Shown here: piece after piece, positions 1-9,367 of the stretch
Layout: each line of letters starts with the position of its first letter
How positions within the stretch are numbered: the stretch's first letter is position 1
Assembly: GCA_000787465.1 (NCBI GenBank)
Contig: JSYX01000313.1
Coordinates: 1-36,883 of the forward strand
Reading direction: 5' to 3'
Origin: Thermomucor indicae-seudaticae
Taxonomy: Eukaryota; Mucoromycota; Mucoromycetes; Mucorales; Lichtheimiaceae
Length of the DNA: 36,883 bases
Translations under genes and position numbers: made by a program
Notes under the pieces: model-generated
What the model was told of the DNA's origin: nothing
Databases searched by the model: none
What the model saw: only the letters and a program-made list of their open reading frames with translations

Positions 1-1939
1 TCCTTACCATATGGCAGCGTAAAACATGTTTCTCATATGCGTAATGTTTAATCGTATGTTAGCGCAAATTCGGCTTGCAGTTGATGTAAAATGAATTTCG
101 AGTGACGCAAATGTTCAATCAATAAACAGTATTTCGATTGGTGTTTTTCTCAAACGTGTGTGCGGAGGTCACGTGTATCTGCGAAAAGGGCACACTCCGA
201 AACGGGTTGTCTGTAGACCTGGCGCACTCCGAAACGTGCATCCGTAGACCGGGCGTATTCTGCGCAATGGACACCGTACAATCTTTTGCACAGCAAACTA
301 ATCTGGCTACTTTACTGGGTCTCCATCTGGTATAAATGCTGAACAGAAAGGCATGCTACAGTATAAGGTTGACGAGAAAGTTGGCGGGAGTGCGTAGGGT
401 CTATCGCTATTTGGTAGTCTGGCATCTTGTCCTGTTTACAACTTACCCATCTACTTTTTCGGCATTTGGGCATACAATTACCATGAGTCCAATGCTCCTA
501 TTAAAACGGTACCTGCGCTTGCGTGTTTTTAATGTTTTTGGTGGACGAGGGACTAACCTACGAGAATATACACTAGTTCACTGGAGTCTTGGCACTAAGT
601 ATCTTTTTGGATGTGATATGGTTCATCTTGCATGGTTCCAACCCACAACAAGAAAGCGGGTTTACCTTTGCCATGGTGTAAGTCTGCCTATTTTCTGGAA
701 ATGTGAGAAGTTAATAACTCAATTGGAGAAAACAGGATGAACATTATTAGCTTGATTGGCAAGGTAAAGCTGTGAAATGCAAATGATGGCTAACGATACT
801 TATCTGATATTGTAAATGCAAGCCGATAACTGTACTCTCTGGTATCAACACTATTCAAAGTCGTGGTGATTCGCTGCATGTGGGAGGTAAAAGGGTTTCC
901 GCCTCTATCGTCACGTATAAACAATCTGTGAAAAAGGCTCATGGTTTGGTTTGGTTGAAGGTTGGTCAGACGCTCCTGGTGCATTTCCCGGCGCTTATCA
1001 GCCTGTTCGAGATGGTAACAATGAAGAATACGCGTAAACCAGCTTCAGCCAGTTTGTTGCTGTGGAGATATACACAGCAAGCGCTCTCTCTATATATATC
1101 CAAGGCATTTGCATGGCAACGGATCCTCGATGTCATTTCGTAAAACATCGGTCTCTTTTTTCTGTAAAATCCATTATTACTGTATAAAGTGAACTTTTGC
1201 TGCTTCCATGAGACGAAGCAGAGTTTCTGGTCCAGTTATTGTTACTCCATTAGAATAAAATACGGTAACGGCGTCACGTAGATTGGGTACAAACTGTAAA
1301 CTATACAGTTAACAGTTTTATTCTCAGTGTAATGACAACTGTAACTTTGAAAGGGTGACATCGGCAAGCTGAACATCAAAAGCGCCAAGTCCTGCAGTCC
1401 CCTCCCCCTTGGCAACTTGGCTTGGAAGAAGAAAAGGGGCGGAAAATGAGCCGGGCCAAAAATAGAGAGAGAATGACGTTGTTGGTGTAACGGAAATTAT
1501 CTGATCTTGGAGCATGCCTAAACTTTCTTAGAAACTTGCTCGCCCAATGACGAATGATTCGGAAATCGTCTCATTGACCTCCGAACTCGTCTTCTGCATC
1601 CGCTTCATCGTCGTCTTCGACGGTCAAAGGTGGCGGATGTCCTCAATATCGTCTAGTCATCTGAACGGACGCGGATCGAAATCTCTATTTGTCTGCATGT
1701 CATTCATTGCGATGCGACGGATATTCTGACTTGCATTCAGGTCGTGATCCAAAAGCTGGGGAGTGTTAATGGGTATCCAGTATATCTTCCGCTGTTTCTT
1801 ACAGTAGTATGACATTGAAGGCACCATTTCATAGGATAGACTCAGAGACCGCTATTCAAATTATTGTCAGTGTGATTCATTTGCTTACTTGACTTTCCTC
1901 AAGCATAACGTTCTCTGTCAGGACAGGTTGAACTCCAGT
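1..1939. other. Intergenic, no supported gene
   Basis: I see no gene I can support here. The longest open frame (about 336-740, plus strand, starting ATG at 336) encodes a basic, aromatic-rich peptide with no motif I recognise. Another plus frame across 340-530 is also partly open, so the stretch may be decayed coding sequence. A short acidic open frame lies on the minus strand near 1560-1640. No tRNA or rRNA signature was seen. Confidence 0.5.
193..255. repeat. Imperfect tandem duplication, two units of about 32 bp
   Basis: Two adjacent units (193-224 and 225-255) both begin CACTCCGAAACG and both end with TGTAGACC or CGTAGACC followed by a GGCG-like end. They differ at a few positions in the middle and by one base in length. 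It is a small local duplication of unknown role. Confidence 0.6.
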
Positions 1940-2527
1940 TCAGGGGTGCTCCATCTTCATCCAGGCACCATTTCCTCGGGTAAATTCTTTGAAACTTTTC
2001 GCGGAATAACCGCACAAATCCCTTCCTTTTCCGCTATATCTAAGCAATTGGCATAAGGAAGACTGATCGCTAATCGAAAACTTGTGATCACAGCGCAGAG
2101 GTACGATATTTCTGAGCGGAACAAGCTCTGAGTCACAAGTGGAGCAGAGGCTACTGGTTCCGTATTCGTCAACCAGAACAACAACACTTCTTGCTCGTAG
2201 CGTCTGAAAATTCATACCAACTGTGCTCTGGTTTGAGGCACTGCATGCGAAGGTCCGTTTGCGCCAGGTACAATGGAGGGTCGGCTTGTCAATCCTTGTA
2301 TATCAGGCAAATGACACATTTGCGGGCAAAGAAGCGCGTCAACGTTGACCAACAGCATATAGCCTAGCATGTGCCTTTCCAGGATCGATTTCAACGATTC
2401 GCCTCTGCTGCAAGCGGAGTATATCCAGCCTTTGGGGCTTCTTCGAGAGGCGGTACATGCCACGTTGCCAATCTGTCATGTCAACGTTCCTAGGAAAGTA
2501 TTTGGCTTCGGCCAAGCTGTTCAGCAA
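1940..2527 (-). pseudogene. Decayed Fanzor/TnpB-like RuvC nuclease fragment
   Basis: Reading on the minus strand, one frame (2527-2339) contains IVEIDPGKAHARLYAV, which fits the RuvC-I aspartate motif of TnpB/Fanzor proteins (Asp codon about 2386). A second frame (2215-1940) contains VDEYGTSSLCSTC, which fits the RuvC-III aspartate followed by the first CxxC of the zinc ribbon (Asp codon about 2170). Its tail ends in a basic FTRGNG stretch. Only about 216 nt separate the two catalytic aspartates, too little for an intact nuclease. The frames differ, and the second CxxC is not intact in the same frame. I infer an internally deleted, frameshifted relic of a eukaryotic TnpB-like (Fanzor) gene. 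Neighbouring frames upstream (2550-2765) may be more of it but carry no clear motif. An alternative is chance resemblance, but two ordered motifs in the right spacing direction make that less likely. Confidence 0.5.
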
Positions 2528-4597
2528 ACACCCTACGATGCATTCGAAGTCAGCCGGACGACAGATGAATTAACGACATCGACGTACCATTTCCCAAAGT
2601 TGTCAATGGGGGCAGAAGATGAACTCTTAATCGTAGAGATTGAACGTGATAAATCCGGTGTACATACTGTGTTGAAAGTCTATTCGTTTTATCGCGCTCA
2701 GTACGTTCTTCTTCCATGATTGCTTCAATCCTTGCCTGCGGCGTATCGCTGTCTTCTCTTAGCAAGTGAATTCAATTTCGAAAAGCTACTTGAAAAAGAC
2801 TCCTTTCAGAGCAGGTCCACCATTCATGGCTTCATTTCAAGGAGGAAAGGATTTCGTTGCCTTGGTCGTATGTGTTGCCTCTATTATAGTTTGCCTGGTT
2901 CAGCATAACAGCTAGTATGGTGTCGGTAGTAGATACTTACCATTATAGCTGGCAGGGCTGTAAAGTTGACACCTTGAGCCTTATGTGCAAGACGACATGC
3001 TCAGTATAAAACGTAGATATGGATTGGGCAATGCTGCTTGACCCTTTAAATTTGGTATCACTGTCCACAACGTGCTAACAAAATCTTCAGCTTCATCATC
3101 TACAAATCCGCTAATATATCTTAATGTATTTGCAGGTCAGAACCTCGATATCGATGCCTTGAAAGCAGTTCTCAAAATGTGCATAATACAAGCTAAACTG
3201 ATGGATAAGTTTGCTGTCACGGAATTTCCCATGATATTTTGTCATTTATAACCACAGTAGTCATTGAACTGATGCATTTGACCAAAGGAGATCACCTTCC
3301 ACACGACGTCCTCGGGAGCGTTCACCAGTGTCGGGCGGAGCGAGAACCCGACAATCATTACCGGCGACGCGATAACGCGATTCCTTAGACCGACTGACTG
3401 ATCTCCACTGATCATCAGTTCAGTCGTCGTGTTCCAAGGCCCATTGGAACCGCCTCACTTTCTGCATCGGTGTCAAGTGAGGCCGGAGTGCAAGCCGATG
3501 CTGTACACATCCTTGCGAAAGGCATTGAGCGAAACACTTACACCCGTTGCACAAAAACTTGCATGGTGGACGGGAAGTGGTACACGCGGATTCCGGCGAA
3601 TATTAAGCTGAATTGCTTGGAGATGCCGTCTAGAGACTTTCTTGGTCGTCTCCTTCTTAAGAAGACGATCTGTGGTCGTCTGGCATCTTCCTATGAATCA
3701 TACCGACTTGTCATAAAGCGACGATTGCCATGCGTTATTCAGAAGTAAGCTTCCTTCTGGAAGGGCGGCTGTTGGTAACGTCTTCGAGAGGACCATAGCG
3801 GGAATGTTGAAGCTTACTCGAGCGGAGTTCATCGCACTGCATAAAAACGTCGATCCGAATACATGCGAAAACGCATGGTCTGCTATTCCCGGCATTTCCA
3901 TCTAACTTTTGCATGCGCAATTAACGGAGATAGCCCAGCAAAAGGGGAGTGTACGTCTTGATAGCATTATGTCAGTACAAAGAAGACTGCGCCTCATAGG
4001 AGTGTCCTTTTTTTAATGTTTTAACCGACAGGGACCAATAGGAGTTTAGTTTAAGGGTGAGTTATCCAACCGATTGTTTCCGTCATGACAATGGTAATAG
4101 ATTGTTTACGAACGTAATTCAATGTCGAAGAAGAGAATTTAAAGTTTGGTCACAAAGGTCTGAGAACAAGAAGTGTACATAGTCTGTCTAACAAACAATA
4201 GCTATATATGAGCTTAGAAGGGATCTAACGTATCCAAAGATGACTTTGACCGAAGAATATGACAAGATGTCCGAGTTTCTATAAAAGTTGAAAGAACAAG
4301 TTAACCATTGTTAAGGACCAAGAACGCGCCAGACTATATTTCGTTTCTTGGCAAGCTGACAACTTCGAACTCATTCGCATCATTTGCAGCAAATTTACAC
4401 ACGGATCAATCAAGAATTGGGGTGAATTTCCCTGGAATGGAAGTTATTTTTAGCCTTAACTTTGTCCCGCCAAAAAAAGACGTCGAGTTGTGTAACAACT
4501 GATCGGCAATACTGCTATTTTTAGTCCAGCTGTTGTGGGGCCGAGTATATAAAGGAACGACCAAAAATTGTTCATTCCTGCAAATTTCTACATAACA
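2528..4597. other. Intergenic; possible decayed coding sequence at 3470-3905
   Basis: No intact gene is supported. On the plus strand a 92-codon open frame (3470-3748) is followed, in another frame, by an open stretch ending at a TAA near 3905 that reads like protein (for example LKLTRAEFIALHKNVDPNTC). There is a GTAAGC at about 3746 that could be a donor, but I found no consistent splice. It may be a broken gene of unknown family. Confidence 0.3.
4546..4553 (+). promoter_or_regulatory. TATA box
   Basis: TATATAAA lies 44 bp before the ATG at 4598. Its position supports that ATG and the plus strand over the long antisense frame. Confidence 0.55.
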
Positions 4598-5071
4598 ATG
4601 TCTGTCATTGCTACTTATCCTCCAAACGTTGTACTCCACACTCCTCCTTCTCCTCCTTCGCCTTCTATCTGCTCCAGTAATAATAAGAAACGGAAACGTT
4701 CGACTTCTCTTCGAGTTCGATTCTGCTTGGAACAAACACGAATAGCCTACACTTACTCCCAATCGGATTACGACCGAAGCGGCCTCTTTCCAGTAGTCGA
4801 TACCGAAAAAGTAGTTCTTACTGTTTCTGTTGTCGCATCTCCTATCCAACAAGGTACCCCAACAACCCCTGTTACCGACAATAAGCCAATCAAAAAGTTG
4901 CAACGCCCTCCACGTCTCACAATCGACACCACCAATATCGAGGGCCCATTGTTTTTTACCAGCTTGACTACCAATCATCAAAAGCAGAAGCCACATGGTG
5001 ACGAAGAAGAAGATGAACACCAAGACGCTCAAACGATCGAAAACACAAAGCGCAATCGCCGGGTCGAATAA
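4598..5071 (+). CDS. Small disordered protein with RVRF and YDRS motifs
   Basis: Single exon, 157 residues, starting at an ATG in an AACAATG context downstream of a TATA box. The N-terminus is Pro/Ser-rich, followed by a basic KKRKR run (possible nuclear signal). Then comes RVRF within SLRVRFCLEQTRIAYTYSQS and, after that, DYDRSGLFP at about residues 60-68. RVxF is the docking motif for protein phosphatase 1. An RVRF/KVRF-like segment followed by a TYS..YDRS segment is a pattern I associate with small fungal phosphatase-regulator-like proteins, but I cannot name the family. The C-terminal third is acidic (GDEEEDEHQD) and ends in basic residues. No membrane segment or enzyme fold is visible. 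A 208-codon minus frame overlaps but lacks a promoter and protein-like composition. Confidence 0.65.
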   Translation: MSVIATYPPNVVLHTPPSPPSPSICSSNNKKRKRSTSLRVRFCLEQTRIAYTYSQSDYDRSGLFPVVDTEKVVLTVSVVASPIQQGTPTTPVTDNKPIKKLQRPPRLTIDTTNIEGPLFFTSLTTNHQKQKPHGDEEEDEHQDAQTIENTKRNRRVE

Positions 5072-5218
5072 AAAAAGACCTTCTCATAAAGCATCCTTGT
5101 ACATAACCAATCAACCTCTGCGATTATATACAGCAACACCGGCACCCCATCCTGGCTTTTTCATTTTTGTCTTTCTTTGCAATGTACATACATACCATAA
5201 AAAAGTCCAAATTACTCA

Positions 5219-5220
<2 letters not shown>

Positions 5221-5256
<36 letters not shown>

Positions 5257-5257
5257 C
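5221..5257. repeat. (CATA)n/(TA)n microsatellite
   Basis: Short CATA repeats run into about 13 uninterrupted AT units (5231-5256). It sits between the convergent ends of the 4598 gene and RIB5. Confidence 0.9.
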
Positions 5258-5282
5258 ACATAAAGGGACACACAGTATCTCA

Positions 5283-6088
5283 TTAAACCGCTCGTTTAAT
5301 TAACGCTTCCAATCCTTCACGCTCGCCTATCGCACCCAAAATACTCTTGAGAGCATATTTGGCCAGCATATCTACTTCAACATTGACCCGATCACCGGGC
5401 TTTTTCAGCGGCATAATGACGTGCTGTTGGGTATGAGCAATCATCATGATGGTAAAGGTTTGGGCGACATCATCCACGTCACAGACGGTGAGTGAAGTTC
5501 CATCCAGAGCAATGAAGCCCTTTGGGATAATGTACCGCATCAGTTCCTTGTCAGGTACCGAAAACTTGAACCACAACGAATTGCCTTCGGGTGTCACGGA
5601 CTCGATGGTCACGGTCGCATCCACATGGCCCTGGACCATGTGTCCTCCAAAACGCTTCTGTGTGTCCATGGCGCGTTCCAAGTTGACCTTGCTACCAACC
5701 TTCAAGTCACCTGGTTGTTCAATTTAGTTTCATATGCATCGTCATCCGACTCGATCTTTACACGCATACCGAGGTTTGTGCGCCGCAGGGTCTCAGGAGC
5801 TACGCCCACCTTGAATGTGTCTTTGTCAAATTCAGTTACTGTCAGGCATGTCCCTTAGGGTGCATACCAGAATTAGCGACAGAGAGGGAGAGAGCTAGGC
5901 GTTGTAATGGGGCCCGGGTCTGTAACTCGCCTACCGTTAATTGCAATGCTGTCACCAATATGACAATCGCCAAGGATCGCCGCGGCATCGCCCACGGTAA
6001 TGGTCCAGCCGTTGCCGCCTGACTCGCTGACGTCGTTCTCTGTAACAGCAACAACGGTGCCGATTTTTTCTACTAGTCCAGTAAACAT
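5283..6088 (-). CDS. RIB5: Riboflavin synthase (lumazine-binding)
   Basis: Converts two 6,7-dimethyl-8-ribityllumazine molecules to riboflavin plus a pyrimidinedione, the last step of riboflavin synthesis. Three exons: 6088-5935, 5853-5770 and 5710-5283, with introns of 81 and 59 nt. They give 221 residues, normal for the family. The N-terminus MFTGLVEKIGTV is the family signature. Both lumazine-binding barrels are present, seen as NGTCLTVTEFD (formed across intron 1) and DGTSLTVCDVDD. The segment APETLRRTNLG joins to DLKVGSKVNLERAM across intron 2, as expected. GGHMVQGHVD is intact. Exon phases match throughout. It is convergent with the small gene at 4598. No riboswitch is visible. I am confident of the function. 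Confidence 0.96.
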
Positions 6089-6709
6089 GTTGCTTATTCC
6101 CAGTATTATCACAGTCAGAAAGATGGTCGCCCTTTTACTTCTTCATGCGGGGTTGGAATAATGAGTCAGCTTCGGATGGTGATGGCTCTCATTCCTACAA
6201 CAAACTGAGTGAGAGATGACCAACCCTTGCTCGTTGGGACATGATCATCTAGCAGTAGTGTACGATATAAGCGCTTTATTGATTGCATCGCTTTTATATG
6301 GCTGCCCAGCAGCGATGCATCCAAAGGCAGCACCGATCCATATCCAAAAACCAAAAAGACCAAGCATCTATGTAGGGGCATCAGTAACCTCTTTGGATTT
6401 GTGAACCAAGTAGCGTCAGAATAGCGAAAGAAGAAGACCCTCTGGGGAAGTAGGCCAAAATGCTTTGACTGTGATGGGAATGCATAATTGAAAGGACTAT
6501 AACGAGCGTTATATATAGTGATTTTTTGCGCCGAAAACAGAGGAGAATCCGGTGCAGCTCTGTTGCAGAATCCTACTTTATGCAGGTTGTCACACAGTAA
6601 GGCTTGGCTGCTTGCTTGACTTGTATGTGATAAATATAGTCGTGTTTTGCCAGTGCACCCAAGCCCAGCATCAATAATCCTCTCTTTTTCCCCTTTTTTT
6701 TCATTTTCC
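6089..6709. other. Intergenic between RIB5 and the pseudokinase gene
   Basis: Divergent promoter region. A pyrimidine-rich tract ending in AG at 6717 looks like a 3' splice site, so an unseen first exon with a signal peptide may lie here. A GTATGT at 6623 could be its donor, but no ATG-led exon in the right frame was found. Confidence 0.4.
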
Positions 6710-9145
6710 ATGTCCAGGATCCACTGTACTGCATACAATGCACCGTATTTGTACGTCTTTATGACCAATGCCAGCAATCCTGGATTCCAGATGCAGACAA
6801 CCGACTTGACACAACAACCGACACCTGTTTTCGGGGATCCTGTGTCTATCGACAAGAATTTCATTGTTGGCGATGCATGCTCCTTTTATGACCCTTATCT
6901 CTATATAGTCGGCGAAGCGCGACGTACGTGTTTTAATCATCCAGGCATAAGAAAGAAAAATTATAGTCGAAAACCACACGAACTGAATATGTGCATTTCT
7001 TTTCTTTTCTAAAGATAATAACAATGACATTAGGACATATCTCCGAGTGATTAATATGCAAGAAGCCAATGAAACCAGAGTGCCAGACCCATTAATCTCT
7101 CTAAGTCTTCCAGACAGCTATGACTCTTATGCATCGGTCGCACCGGTCGTCGGAGGCTGTGTCGCATTAACATCCAGCGATCCAGAAGATCTGGTTTCAA
7201 TCATGTGCAGCGGCGGCGGCGGTGAGCAAAACACGACGATTGACGGATTCCAGAACGCGCAGAGTAACTTGAGTGTGGCAAGCACAGCGAACGGCAGCCG
7301 ATTGGCAGTACTCAGCAATAGCGCATTCGCGGAATTCAGTGTATCAACAATCACGGAATCGGAATCAATAAGCGTCAATCGACAAAGCAATTACACGTCT
7401 TCCTATGTGCTTCCGGTAGGAACCATACTGCCGATATCGCTCACGGGTAGCAGCGTCTTGTCGAGTACGTTTCAAGCACTGGTATTGACTCCGGAACGCA
7501 CCTTGTACTTCCTCAATGTAAGAAAAATGGCTATTTTAGTTCGTGTTTGTAGCTAATTTTTGAGAGACGCGCTTAGGCCAGTTCTTCTCCTCCTCCGCCT
7601 TTGGACAAACGACAGGAAGAAGCATTATCTGTGCCTGGAGAAATGAGCTCAAAAGTTGGTTATGCTAATAATGCAGGCATTTTGAATATTACCGCAATCA
7701 GGATGCCTTCTTCTTTCCAATCCACGTCGAGCGTGTCGATCGTGATCAGTAGTCCAGATCAACAAGTGTACTTTGTCGGATCGGGAGCTGATGGCGGTCT
7801 ATTTCAGGAGCATCAGTTACTCAGTTCCTTATTATTACCTTGGGGCACGAACTCGACCAGTGGTGGTGATAACAATGGAATATCGTCCGACCATAATAGT
7901 GTATCCGCTGCTCATGAAAGGGAGATGGGCGTGATTGCAGGAAGCGTTGTGGGTGGGATTATAGCGCTTGCGATTATTGCTGCAATATTCGTTTGGCATA
8001 TTCGACGGGGCCGATCACGGTCCGCTAATAGTTTCGATCCACTCACAGAGGAAAAGAACCTGTCATCTGCTGTTTCCTTTGCGCCTACAATAGAAAAACA
8101 ACGAACGCCTATCGGCGGCCTTATACGGCAAATGCATCTCTCGCGAACAGAACTGGAGAATATTGATCCAGCATCTTCTGCACCAAGTGGTACGCCTATC
8201 CTAGGGGGTGCCTACACTCTCACTCAGGAACCTGCTGTATTCATGGACCATCCACAGCAGTACGCTACTCGGACTATACAAGACGAAAGCTTGGATGAGC
8301 ATCAGCAGCAGCTCTATACGCTCCATTATTACGTTGAAGAAGAGCAAGTTGCCTTTCTCGCCAACGTCAATGCGACATGTGCCATTGCTAGTCTTCGAAT
8401 TGTCCAACACCACGACGCTATTGCGCTAGTCGATCCACCATCGACGACGCCTTATTGTTACCGATACCTCTGGATCTCCTCACCCTGCCCTCCACATCAA
8501 TCCCTGGATTACATTCTCAACGCTAGTAGCAGCAAGAGTATTACGGTGGTGGACGTATCCGACTATGCATTCAAGGCATGGTCAACATTTGCTCTCTTAC
8601 AAGCATTGCAAGACGTCCATGCGGCAGGCTGGACGCACCTGAGTCTCTCACCGCACTCATTCTACTATCCGGACTTGGACCATGTCTCTGACTGGCAACT
8701 GACAGGATTCCATCAAGCCCACAGGCAAGGCGAACGAGTACTGAATGATGTGTTTTTGTTAAATCTATGGAGCGCACCCGAGTTGTTTACTAATAATGAT
8801 AGTCGGTCGTTCCGTCAAATCGCACAGCCTACGCATGATATCTGGTCCTTGGGATGCATCATTTATCAGCTCGCAACTGGTGGACACACGCTTATCTCAG
8901 ATATCGCGCTGCTGCGTCATCGTCAGAGGAAAAACCGCGACCAGTTCCTCCAAGCACGCATGTTGGATGCGTGTAGCGAAGCAAGCATGGTGCATGCAAG
9001 TTATGGACCGCTTTTGGAAGGTATGCTTCAGCTTGACCCCAAGCGACGGACATCAGCTGCAGATCTCGCTGTGTACTGGAAAAAAGCCAACGGACTCTAT
9101 GACGACGAGGATTCAGCAGGCGAAGTTAGCACGGCGGCTCTTTAA
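6710..9145 (+). CDS. Single-pass membrane protein with cytoplasmic pseudokinase domain
   Basis: Exons 6710-6923, 7015-7517 and 7577-9145 (introns 91 and 59 nt) give 761 residues from the ATG at 6710. Residues 1 to about 350 form an N-glycosylation- and Ser-rich ectodomain that reads like beta-propeller sequence (CTAYNAPYLYVF, YLYIVGEARH). A membrane segment lies at about 357-380 (GSVVGGIIALAIIAAIFVW), followed by RRGRSR. A protein-kinase-like domain fills about 485-745. Conserved late motifs are SAPELF (about 638-642) and DIWSLGCIIYQLATGG (about 660). The catalytic loop is HLSLSP (about 593) instead of HRDLKP. The DFG position reads TGF (about 615-617). No clear Gly loop or VAIK lysine is seen. 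It should therefore be catalytically dead or very weak. No signal peptide is present at this ATG, and a pyrimidine tract with AG at 6717 suggests a missed 5' exon. Role unknown; a surface sensor or scaffold is an inference. Confidence 0.8.
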
Positions 9146-9367
9146 ACTGTTGTCTATGTGATGTGTATCCTATTCCCCTTTTCTGTTACCGCTCTATCTT
9201 TTAGCAAAGTATACTTATATGTAAAGCAAATAGCATCCTGTCTATCTGTAAAACCCTGCCATATATCTCTACATATGTTAATCTTACGTGTTCTTTTGTA
9301 TAAAAACTCAATTATCTATCGTCTCAATTAACAGTTGGTTTATGCAAACAATTTAAAGCCAACGTAT

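Noticed and set aside
4406..5032. 208-codon minus open frame
   Set aside because: It is antisense to the 4598 gene, which has a TATA box, a good ATG context and recognisable motifs.
6166..6864. 232-codon minus open frame upstream of RIB5
   Set aside because: It overlaps the first exon of the pseudokinase gene in antisense and has no family-like sequence.
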